DNA of 40,396 bases, taken from Zoogloea sp. (GTDB taxonomy: Bacteria > Pseudomonadota > Gammaproteobacteria > Burkholderiales > Rhodocyclaceae). The translations under genes and the position numbers were made by a program. Positions 26,266 through 32,662 of this stretch are shown here, in pieces (the first letter of the stretch is position 1; the number at the start of each line of letters is the position of its first letter). Under the pieces are notes generated by a model. It saw only the letters and a program-made list of their open reading frames with translations, made no database searches and had not been told where the DNA came from. The stretch covers positions 1 through 40,396 of the forward strand of contig NZ_JAQUVG010000017.1 in assembly GCF_028693495.1 (NCBI RefSeq), in the 5' to 3' direction.

Positions 26266-27171
26266 CTAGCGTTTCTTGAAGCCAGTCGTCAGCCAGATGC
26301 CACTCAGAATCAGCCCAATCCCGAAAAAATGATAGATCCGGGGGATTTCATCCAGGAAAAACATGGCCAGGAGGGTACTGAAAGCGGGCATCAGGTGAAT
26401 GAAGAGCCCGGCAGTGGAGGGTCCCACTTCTCCCACCGCCCGATTGTAAAAAACGTATCCCAGGAAAGCAGGGAAAACACCCGTGTAGACCACACCGGCG
26501 ACTGCGCCAGGTGTTAACTGGACAGGTCGTCCCTCCATCAGCTCCCAGACGCACAGAGGCGCCAGGAGCATCAGGCCGATCGCCGTAAGCACCGCAAGCA
26601 GGGCCATTGGGTGTAAGCCAGCTGGCCGCCATCGTAGCCCGATTGTGTAAAGCGCCCAGGACAGGACGGCTGCCAGCATCCACAAATCCCCCGCGTTCAG
26701 GCTGAGTCCTGCCAGAACGGTCATATCTCCCCGGCTGATGATGGTCATCACTCCGGCAAACGACAAGGTAACGCCAATGGACTCCAGGGCGCTCGCCCGA
26801 TGTCCCATGAACCAGCTGATGGCAATGATGGCGATGGGGATGAAGGAGTTCAACAGGGCGGCATTGGTTGCCGTGGTATGAACCAGGGCAATGTAGGCCA
26901 GGGTGTTGTAGGCACCGACACCAAGTACGCCCAGCACCATCAGGATGGTCCACTTGCTCCTCGACAGGCCTTTCAGTGTGTGGAGATGGGGCCAGGCGAA
27001 AGGAAGGGTCAGCAGGAAGGCCAGAATCCACCGCCCGAGGGCCAGTGTCATGGGAGGTACGACTTCCCTGAGTCCTCGCCCCACAACCATGTTCCCTGAC
27101 CAGAACAGTACGGTGAGGGTTAACAGTAAGTAAGGATGAGTCAGGAAACGAGGATGGCAACGTTCGGACAT
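26266..27171 (-). CDS. DMT-superfamily (EamA) transporter
   Basis: A 301-residue inner-membrane protein with ten predicted helices in two EamA repeats (about residues 13-140 and 155-295). Motifs include LLTLTVLFWSGNMVVGR in helix 1, GAYNTLAYIALVHTTATNAALLNSFIP in the first repeat (in parts) and GLFIHLMPAFSTLLAMFFLDE in the second, typical of metabolite exporters of the RhaT/EamA group. The substrate is unknown. It heads a three-gene minus-strand operon. Its start codon is the left border of the AT-rich origin-like region. Confidence 0.87.
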   Translation of the reverse strand: MSERCHPRFLTHPYLLLTLTVLFWSGNMVVGRGLREVVPPMTLALGRWILAFLLTLPFAWPHLHTLKGLSRSKWTILMVLGVLGVGAYNTLAYIALVHTTATNAALLNSFIPIAIIAISWFMGHRASALESIGVTLSFAGVMTIISRGDMTVLAGLSLNAGDLWMLAAVLSWALYTIGLRWRPAGLHPMALLAVLTAIGLMLLAPLCVWELMEGRPVQLTPGAVAGVVYTGVFPAFLGYVFYNRAVGEVGPSTAGLFIHLMPAFSTLLAMFFLDEIPRIYHFFGIGLILSGIWLTTGFKKR

Positions 27172-27282
27172 GACAGAGCCTGAAGGCTGGATGGCTCTTG
27201 ATTATGGCCGAGCATGCTTGTCTTTGATCTTGGGAGCAACCCTTATGGCGGACCTGCCCGTGGCATCCATCTGTTTCAGCTT

Positions 27283-27325
27283 GTTTTGTATATGTTTTTA
27301 TTTATATATATAAGACTATGTTAAC
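27283..27325. other. AT-rich stretch left of DnaA box 1 (DUE-like)
   Basis: A run of almost pure A/T (for example TTTTTATTTATATATATAAG) ending with GTTAAC at 27320-27325. Its place directly beside a perfect DnaA box matches the duplex-unwinding element of oriC. The counterpart in the second copy ends with GTTAAC at 27671-27676. Confidence 0.55.
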
Positions 27326-27342
27326 TATGCACCTGACTTTTC

Positions 27343-27351
27343 TGTGGATAA
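27343..27351 (-). other. DnaA box, perfect, copy A
   Basis: TGTGGATAA on the plus strand, that is TTATCCACA on the minus strand, a full match to the 9-base consensus. It sits next to the AT-rich stretch as R1 does in oriC. Confidence 0.85.
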
Positions 27352-27369
27352 CTACTTAAATTTCTTTTA

Positions 27370-27382
27370 ATTCAATAGCTTA
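27370..27382 (+). other. IHF-type site, copy A (one mismatch)
   Basis: ATTCAATAGCTTA differs at one base from WATCAANNNNTTR. It lies 18 bases after DnaA box 27343-27351, the usual R1-to-IHF geometry, and is matched 354 bp downstream by a perfect site. Confidence 0.5.
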
Positions 27383-27467
27383 ATAACTGTAAAAAGCTCT
27401 GGAAAAGGATCGGGACAAGCTTGGGAGGAAATGGGGAGGATTTTTTGCCCAGGTGCTGAAACGACAG

Positions 27468-27476
27468 TTGTCCACA
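27468..27476 (+). other. DnaA-box-like 9-mer, copy A
   Basis: TTGTCCACA, one mismatch from TTATCCACA. The equivalent position in copy B (27822) reads TTGTGCACA. Confidence 0.6.
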
Positions 27477-27501
27477 TTTTGCTGGACAGTAAACGAGCGG
27501 C

Positions 27502-27510
27502 TTATGCACA
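27502..27510 (+). other. DnaA-box-like 9-mer, copy A
   Basis: TTATGCACA, one mismatch from consensus. The equivalent in copy B (27856) reads TTATCCCCA, also one mismatch. Confidence 0.6.
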
Positions 27511-27696
27511 GATTCAGTTTCAGCAGAATGTTGGCAGAAGTGTCTTTGCAACGGGATCGGGGTATTCCTGCCTGGTGTGTGAAGAGATCAGTTCAGACCT
27601 TTTCAGGGTTTCTGGGGCCCGTCATTGATTCAATGTGTTTGTGTACTTCTTTTATGTATACATAAATACTGTTAACAACAATGCTCGGGCTGTTTC

Positions 27697-27705
27697 TGTG
27701 GATAA
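27697..27705 (-). other. DnaA box, perfect, copy B
   Basis: TGTGGATAA, full consensus match in reverse orientation, within the shared context TTTCTGTGGATAA that is identical in both copies. Confidence 0.85.
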
Positions 27706-27723
27706 GTAGTTTTTTTTAAATAA

Positions 27724-27736
27724 AATCAATTGTTTA
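27724..27736 (+). other. IHF consensus site, copy B
   Basis: AATCAATTGTTTA matches WATCAANNNNTTR at every defined position and lies 18 bases after the DnaA box. Confidence 0.6.
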
Positions 27737-27821
27737 AATCGTTGATAAGGCTGTCGGAAAAGGGTGGGACTGGATGTGTGTGATTTGTTGAGGAAATTTT
27801 GCCTCGTCTAAAACAGGGGCT

Positions 27822-27830
27822 TTGTGCACA
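27822..27830 (+). other. DnaA-box-like 9-mer, copy B
   Basis: TTGTGCACA, two mismatches from consensus; it is nearly palindromic and lies 354 bp from its copy A partner. Confidence 0.45.
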
Positions 27831-27855
27831 ATTTGAGTGCTTTCTTTTCCCAGAT

Positions 27856-27864
27856 TTATCCCCA
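27856..27864 (+). other. DnaA-box-like 9-mer, copy B
   Basis: TTATCCCCA, one mismatch from consensus, 354 bp from TTATGCACA of copy A. It lies 36 bases before the earP start. Confidence 0.5.
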
Positions 27865-27900
27865 GACGTGTCATTCCTCCGGTCATCCTTGCCTCCCGTG

Positions 27901-29040
27901 ATGTCCTTGCAACCCCGTTGGGACATTTTTTGTCCGGTAGTGGATAATTTTGGCGACGTAGGTGTCTGCTGGCGCCTGGCGCGTCAGCTGGCCCGGGAAG
28001 AAGGGATTGCACCGCGCCTGTGGGTCGATGATCTGGCCAGTGCCCGTCGTCTGATTCCCTCGCTGCCTTCCAATGCCCTCTGTCATCTGGTGGAAGGGGT
28101 GGAAATCCGCAGCTGGCAGACCTGCTTTCCCCTTGTGGAGCCGGGTCCAGTGGTCATTGCCGCTTTTGCGGCGACGCTTCCGGAGGGTTTCCTGGAGGCC
28201 ATGGCGGGCTGTGTACCGCCGCCCCGCTGGATCAATCTGGAATACCTGAGCGCCGAGGATTGGGTTGCCGGTTGCCATCGTTTGCCCTCTCCCCACCCTC
28301 GGCTGCCTTTGGTGCAGCACTTTTTCTTTCCAGGTTTCGATCGTTTCACCGGTGGCTTGCTGAGGGAAGGGGACTACGCCTGGAGACGTTCGGCCTTCCA
28401 GGAGAGTGTTTTTCTAAAGGCTGGGGGCATTCCCTCACGTCAGCCTGGTGAACTCTTCATTTCATTGTTTTGTTATGAAAATCCTGCTCTTCAGGGGCTG
28501 CTTTCAGCCTGGGGCCAGGGGCCAGGGCGGGTCACCTGCCTGGTCCCCGAGGGGCGCGCCCTGCCAGATATTTGCGACTTTTTTGGTATCAGTGCTCTGA
28601 AGGCTGGGGACAGGCTCACGAAAGACCATCTTGTGGTTCATGTCCTGCCCTTTGTCGAACAGACCCGATACGACGAGTTGTTATGGGCCTGCGACCTGAA
28701 TTTCGTGCGTGGTGAGGATTCCTTTGTGCGTGCCCAGTGGGCTGAAAAGCCCTTTGTCTGGCACATTTATCGCCAGGAAGACGAGGCCCACCTGAAAAAG
28801 CTGGCTGCTTTCCTGTCCCGGTTCTGCGCAGGGCTTGACCCGGAAGTGCGTTCAGTACTGCAAACCTTCTGGGTAGCCTGGAATCAGGGGGACGGGCAGG
28901 CCGTGGTTGCATCCTGGCCTGCCTTCAGGAAAGCCTTGGCTGCTCTTGCCGCTCATGGAGAAGCCTGGTCGGCCCGTCTTCAGCTTATGGAAAGCCTCTC
29001 TGCTCAGCTGGTGCGTTTTTGCAAAGATGGGATAGAATGA
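27901..29040 (+). CDS. earP: EF-P arginine rhamnosyltransferase
   Basis: A 379-residue GT-B glycosyltransferase (DUF2331) that attaches rhamnose from dTDP-rhamnose to Arg32 of elongation factor P. The N-terminal catalytic motif [18 protein letters not shown] (Asp15 and Asp19) and the C-terminal nucleotide-sugar motif [23 protein letters not shown] are both intact. The start is ATG 27901; the open frame continues upstream into the origin-like region but lacks family similarity. It is followed 58 bases later by its substrate gene efp. It directly abuts the candidate origin, so its promoter must lie within copy B of the module. Confidence 0.94.
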   Translation: MSLQPRWDIFCPVVDNFGDVGVCWRLARQLAREEGIAPRLWVDDLASARRLIPSLPSNALCHLVEGVEIRSWQTCFPLVEPGPVVIAAFAATLPEGFLEAMAGCVPPPRWINLEYLSAEDWVAGCHRLPSPHPRLPLVQHFFFPGFDRFTGGLLREGDYAWRRSAFQESVFLKAGGIPSRQPGELFISLFCYENPALQGLLSAWGQGPGRVTCLVPEGRALPDICDFFGISALKAGDRLTKDHLVVHVLPFVEQTRYDELLWACDLNFVRGEDSFVRAQWAEKPFVWHIYRQEDEAHLKKLAAFLSRFCAGLDPEVRSVLQTFWVAWNQGDGQAVVASWPAFRKALAALAAHGEAWSARLQLMESLSAQLVRFCKDGIE

Positions 29041-29098
29041 GAAGTTAACTATTTACCGTGGCACGTGCCGCGCAATCAACAGCTCAGCAGGAAAAAGC

Positions 29099-29659
29099 AT
29101 GAAAACCGCAATGGAACTCCGCTCCGGCAACGTGATCATGGTGGGTAGCGATGCCCTCGTGGTGCAGAAGGCCGAATACAACAAATCCGGCCGTAACGCT
29201 GCCGTCGTCAAGATGAAGCTCAAGAACCTGCTTACCGGTGCGCCGTCCGAGTCGGTTTATAAGGCTGATGACAAGTTCGAAGTTGTGGTTCTCGATCGCA
29301 AGGAAGTGACTTACTCCTACTTTGCTGACCCGATGTATGTGTTCATGGATGCCGACTACGAGCAGTACGAAGTCGAGGCCGAAAACATGACCGATGCCCT
29401 CAAGTACCTGATTGACGGGATGCCTTGCGAAGTGGTGTTCTTCAACGGCAAGGCCATCTCTGTAGAGTTGCCTAATTCGGTGGTCCGCGAAGTGGAATAC
29501 ACTGAACCTGCAGTCAAGGGTGACACGTCTGGCAAGGTTCTGAAGCCTGCCCGCATTGCCCCGAGTGGCTTCGAGCTTTCCGTCCCGGCTTTCGTCGAAA
29601 TTGGTGACAAGATCGAGATCGACACCCGCACTGACGAGTACCGGAACCGCGTCAAGTAA
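29099..29659 (+). CDS. efp: Elongation factor P (Arg32 type)
   Basis: A 186-residue EF-P that relieves ribosome stalling at polyproline stretches. The three beta-barrel domains are complete. The modified loop reads [10 protein letters not shown] with Arg32 at the tip, where E. coli-type EF-P has Lys34; this matches the EarP partner encoded upstream. ATG 29099 is preceded by CAGGAAAAAGC. Many polyproline-containing proteins would depend on it. A strong Rho-independent terminator follows at 29682. Confidence 0.96.
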   Translation: MKTAMELRSGNVIMVGSDALVVQKAEYNKSGRNAAVVKMKLKNLLTGAPSESVYKADDKFEVVVLDRKEVTYSYFADPMYVFMDADYEQYEVEAENMTDALKYLIDGMPCEVVFFNGKAISVELPNSVVREVEYTEPAVKGDTSGKVLKPARIAPSGFELSVPAFVEIGDKIEIDTRTDEYRNRVK

Positions 29660-29681
29660 GCTGTTTCCTGTCTGCTGGCAC

Positions 29682-29714
29682 CTGAAGGGCCCTCATCGGG
29701 CCCTTCAGATTTTT
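29682..29714 (+). terminator. Rho-independent terminator of earP-efp
   Basis: An 11-bp perfect stem (29682-29692 with 29698-29708) closes a 5-base loop and is followed by a T-run at 29710-29714. Confidence 0.88.
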
Positions 29715-29790
29715 GGGTTTGTCATCTTTCCTTATCCCGTCTGCGTTACTGTAAGACGACCATTCCCCACTTTTTCAGGAGATTTCCCAG

Positions 29791-30129
29791 ATGACTACCC
29801 GTGTTCTCGTCCTTGCTGCCCTCATCGCCCTTGGTGTAACTGCCTGCTCCAAGAAGGAAGAAGCGCCTGCTGCAGTACCCGCTCCGGTTGTCGATGCGGT
29901 CAAGGAAGCAGCCAGCAAAGCTCAGGAAGCTGCTGAGGCAACCAAGGAAGCCGCGGGTGCAGCTACTGAAGCAGGCAAGGAGGTTGCAGCCGAGAAGGCT
30001 GAAGTGGCAAAAGAAGCTGCCCAGGATGCTGTCGCCGCTGCCAAGGAAGCGGGCAAGGAGGCAGTTGCTGCCGCGGCAGATGCCACCAAGGAAGCCGCAG
30101 AAAAAGCCAAGGCAGCCGTCGGCAAGTAA
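29791..30129 (+). CDS. Small Ala/Lys/Glu-rich lipoprotein
   Basis: A 112-residue predicted lipoprotein: signal peptide and lipobox LGVTAC (Cys19), then SKKEE. The mature part is almost entirely Ala, Glu, Lys, Val and Asp in an amphipathic helical pattern with loosely repeated units such as ATKEAAGAATEAGKE and AAAKEAGKEA. Such sequences resemble the LEA or Lpp-like coiled-coil style and may associate with membranes or peptidoglycan. No specific family is recognised. AGGAG at 29778-29782 precedes the ATG, and a terminator follows, so it is a single-gene unit. Confidence 0.8.
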   Translation: MTTRVLVLAALIALGVTACSKKEEAPAAVPAPVVDAVKEAASKAQEAAEATKEAAGAATEAGKEVAAEKAEVAKEAAQDAVAAAKEAGKEAVAAAADATKEAAEKAKAAVGK

Positions 30130-30153
30130 AATCCGGCTGGCCTGCTCTGTAAT

Positions 30154-30175
30154 CCGGGCCTCTGGCCCGGTTTTT
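30154..30175 (+). terminator. Rho-independent terminator of the small lipoprotein gene
   Basis: CCGGGCC (30154-30160) pairs with GGCCCGG (30164-30170) around a 3-base loop and is followed by five T. Confidence 0.85.
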
Positions 30176-30198
30176 CGTTCACTGACCGGATTTCACCC

Positions 30199-30744
30199 AT
30201 GGCTCTTAAATCCACCATTTTCCGTGCCACTCTTGCTGTTTCCGACCTGGATCGCGGCTATTTTGGCGAGCACGTGCTGACGATTGCCCGTCATCCCTCG
30301 GAAACCGACGAACGGATGATGATCCGGGTACTGGCTTTCGCCCTGCACGCAGCCGAGTATCTGGAGTTTGGTAAGGGAATCTCGTCTGAAGACGAGCCAG
30401 CCCTGTGGCAAAAGGATGATACCGGCCGGATCCTCCGGTGGATCGAGGTGGGTCTGCCCGATGAAAGACTCCTGAGGCGGGCAGCAGGGCGGGCCGACGA
30501 GGTCTTCGTACTGGCCTATGGGGGGCGGGTTGTGGATATCTGGTGGCAGAAGGATGCCGCCACTCTGGCCAGGCTCGGTAACCTCAGGATCATGTCGATC
30601 AGCCAGGAGGATTCGCGGGCTCTGGCTGCCCTGGCTGAGCGCAACATGAGCCTCAGTTGCACCATTCAGGATGGTCAGATCTGGTTTTCAGCCGGGGAGA
30701 CCACCCTCAGCCTGACCCTGCAAACGGTGTATCCGCCTGCCTGA
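30199..30744 (+). CDS. yaeQ: YaeQ family protein
   Basis: A 181-residue member of the YaeQ family (PD-(D/E)XK-like fold, function unclear). The family start MALKSTIFRATLAVSDLDRGYF and ETDERMMIRVLAFALHAAE, PALWQKDDTGRILRWIEVGLP and WWQKDAATLARL (in parts) are all present. The E. coli homologue was once linked to transcription antitermination. The ATG at 30199 follows closely after a terminator, so its promoter must be very near or overlap it. It converges with the acyltransferase operon. Confidence 0.9.
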   Translation: MALKSTIFRATLAVSDLDRGYFGEHVLTIARHPSETDERMMIRVLAFALHAAEYLEFGKGISSEDEPALWQKDDTGRILRWIEVGLPDERLLRRAAGRADEVFVLAYGGRVVDIWWQKDAATLARLGNLRIMSISQEDSRALAALAERNMSLSCTIQDGQIWFSAGETTLSLTLQTVYPPA

Positions 30745-30782
30745 GTTTCCTTTTGCTTCCGCGTGAGCGGCATCGTTTATTT

Positions 30783-32657
30783 TCACTTGCCCCGCAGTTC
30801 TGTCACCCGGGTCTGGAGTATCTCCAGGCTGACGGTTGAAGGATTCAGGGCAGGTCCGCCGATCAGTTCGATCTGGTTAAGCAGACCACACCTCGGCAAC
30901 CGCCTGGAGGCTGAGCCGTCCCCTCGGGAAAGCGTGCTGCGCCACAGGCCGCGCAGTGCCAGGGGCACGACAGGCACCGGGTTGGCCTTCAGTATCCGGG
31001 TGATACCCGGCTGAAAAGGGCCGATTTTCCCATCGGAAGTGATCCTCCCTTCCGGAAAAATCCCTACCAGTTCGCCTGCAGCCAGAGCTGAGGATGCTTC
31101 GGTGAAGGCGGCTTTCATCATTGCCGGGTCTTCCTTGGCCGGGGCGATGGGTATGACACGGCTGTGGCGGAAGAAAAAAGCAAGTATTGGCCAGCGGAAG
31201 ATCCTGTGGCTCATCACGAAGCGGATTGGCCGGGGGCAGGCTGCGGTGATCACCAAGGCATCCACGAAGCTCACGTGATTGCACACCAGGATGGCGGGTC
31301 CCTCCGCCGGGATATGTTCGAGGCCCCGGGTGCGCAGACGGTACACGCTGTGGATAAGTAGCCAGACAATGAAGCGCAGCAGGAATTCAGGGGCCTGTCT
31401 GTAAATGTACAGGGCCACGGCGGCGTTCATCAGGGCTGCTATCCCGAACAGTATCGGCAGTGAAAGACCGGCGCTCAGCAGGCTTCCTGCTGCCAGGGCT
31501 CCAGCGACCATGAACAGTGCGTTCAGGATGTTGTTGGCGGCAATGATCCGGGCCCGCTGTTCAGGGGCAGAGCGGCTCTGCATCATGGCGTAAAGTGGGA
31601 CGATGAAGAATCCTCCGAAAACTCCCAGCATCATCAGGGCAACCAGAATCCGGAGTGTTCCAGGCCCGGCGAGTACATCCCCGATGGCCATGGAAGTGAC
31701 GCTGGGTATGACCGTGGGGGATGCCCACGCCAGATCCAGTCCGAACAAGGTCAGCCCGATGGAGCCAAAGGGCACCAGTCCGATTTCCAGATGCCCTCCG
31801 GAGAGTTTTTCACAGAGGAGGGAGCCCACTCCAATACCCACTGTGAAAGTAGCCAGGAGCAGGGTGACGGTGCCTTCCCCCCCGCCCAGCAGGGTCTTGG
31901 CGTAGGCCGGAAACTGGGCCAGGAACAGGGCACCGTAGAGCCAGAACCAGGAGATGCCCAGGATGGCCAGGAATACGCTGCGGTTCTGCCGCGCAAAGGC
32001 GATGTTCCGCCAGGTCTCGGTCAGAGGGTTTGGATTGATTTTCAGGCCAGGCGCAGGGGCTGGCGCTGGCGGAATATGCCGGCTGCTCAGGTAGCCGGCC
32101 ACGGCTACGGTCATGCCGCCACCGGCGATCCATAGCGCCCCCTGCTCTGCTGCCGCGAGCAGACCACCAGTCAGGGTTCCGAGCAGGATCGCCACGAAGG
32201 TGCCCGCTTCTACCAGTGCGTTGCCTCCCACCAGTTCGTCCGGCTTCAGGTGCTGGGGCAGCAGGGCGTACTTAACTGGCCCGAACAGCGTCGAGTGGCA
32301 GCCCAGCAGGAACAGTGCGCCGAACAGGATGATCAGGCTGTGGGCGAGGAAGCCTGTCAGGGCGACACCCATGATCCCGATTTCCAGAAGCTTGACCAGC
32401 CGGGTCAGTGCCGCCTTGTCGTACTTGTCCGCCAGTTGCCCGGCGCTGGCCGAGAACAGGAAGAAGGGAAGGATGAAGATCCCGCCAGCCAGATTGGCCA
32501 GGAGTGCGGGATCCAGGGGTGTCCAGCGGGCCGCCTGGAAGGTGAGCAGAACGACCAGCGCGTTCTTGAACAGGTTGTCGTTGAAGGCTCCCAGAAACTG
32601 GGTAAGGAAGAAGGGGCGGAAGCGGTGGGTGGCCAGGAGCCGGAATTGATTGGTCAT
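30783..32657 (-). CDS. MFS lysophospholipid transporter fused to PlsC acyltransferase
   Basis: A 624-residue two-domain membrane protein. Residues about 1-400 form a 12-helix MFS transporter of the LplT type (FLTQFLGAFNDNLFKNALVVL near the start). Residues about 420-624 form a PlsC glycerolipid acyltransferase with NHVSFVD (HX4D) and FPEGRITSDG. In E. coli LplT flips lysophospholipids inward and has no acyltransferase attached, so this is a fusion. The start is ATG 32657, 5 bases after the upstream gene's stop. With the adjacent Aas-like protein it should import and re-acylate lysophospholipids. It is the last gene of the arsR operon. Confidence 0.88.
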   Translation of the reverse strand: MTNQFRLLATHRFRPFFLTQFLGAFNDNLFKNALVVLLTFQAARWTPLDPALLANLAGGIFILPFFLFSASAGQLADKYDKAALTRLVKLLEIGIMGVALTGFLAHSLIILFGALFLLGCHSTLFGPVKYALLPQHLKPDELVGGNALVEAGTFVAILLGTLTGGLLAAAEQGALWIAGGGMTVAVAGYLSSRHIPPAPAPAPGLKINPNPLTETWRNIAFARQNRSVFLAILGISWFWLYGALFLAQFPAYAKTLLGGGEGTVTLLLATFTVGIGVGSLLCEKLSGGHLEIGLVPFGSIGLTLFGLDLAWASPTVIPSVTSMAIGDVLAGPGTLRILVALMMLGVFGGFFIVPLYAMMQSRSAPEQRARIIAANNILNALFMVAGALAAGSLLSAGLSLPILFGIAALMNAAVALYIYRQAPEFLLRFIVWLLIHSVYRLRTRGLEHIPAEGPAILVCNHVSFVDALVITAACPRPIRFVMSHRIFRWPILAFFFRHSRVIPIAPAKEDPAMMKAAFTEASSALAAGELVGIFPEGRITSDGKIGPFQPGITRILKANPVPVVPLALRGLWRSTLSRGDGSASRRLPRCGLLNQIELIGGPALNPSTVSLEILQTRVTELRGK

Positions 32658-32662
32658 GGCTT

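Larger units (their letters stand above)
27343..27510. repeat. Origin-like module, copy A
   Basis: The module comprises DnaA box 27343-27351 (TGTGGATAA, perfect, reverse orientation), an IHF-like site 27370-27382, a GGAAAAGG core at 27401 and the forward boxes TTGTCCACA (27468-27476) and TTATGCACA (27502-27510), each one mismatch from TTATCCACA. Every protein site recurs exactly 354 bp downstream in copy B, while the sequence between them has diverged. Confidence 0.8.
27697..27864. repeat. Origin-like module, copy B
   Basis: The same order of sites as copy A: perfect DnaA box 27697-27705, perfect IHF consensus 27724-27736, GGAAAAGG at 27756, and DnaA-like boxes at 27822-27830 and 27856-27864. 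The four protein sites are offset by exactly 354 bp from copy A. It ends 36 bases before the earP start codon, so origin and gene promoter probably overlap. Confidence 0.8.
27172..27900. other. Candidate replication origin (oriC-like), no protein gene
   Basis: This 729-base gap is the only long non-coding stretch of the window and is far more AT-rich than its surroundings. It contains two perfect DnaA boxes (TGTGGATAA at 27343 and 27697), four related 9-mers (27468, 27502, 27822, 27856), a perfect IHF consensus (27724) and a one-mismatch IHF site (27370). AT-rich unwinding-type stretches lie at 27283-27325 and 27645-27676. The order AT-rich - R1-like box - IHF site - further boxes is that of proteobacterial oriC. 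Genes mostly run leftward to its left, and earP starts at its right edge. Short open frames inside it (for example 27431-27628) have no family features. dnaA is not in the window. A plasmid-like or regulatory DnaA-titration locus is the alternative. Confidence 0.7.

Noticed and set aside
27431-27665. Short open frames inside the AT-rich gap (27431-27628, 27453-27665)
   Set aside because: They have no family features or good Shine-Dalgarno and lie between DnaA boxes; chance frames are likelier.
27172-27900. Reading the AT-rich gap as a recently acquired mobile or phage remnant
   Set aside because: There is no integrase, transposase, terminal repeat or target duplication, while ordered DnaA and IHF sites explain the composition.
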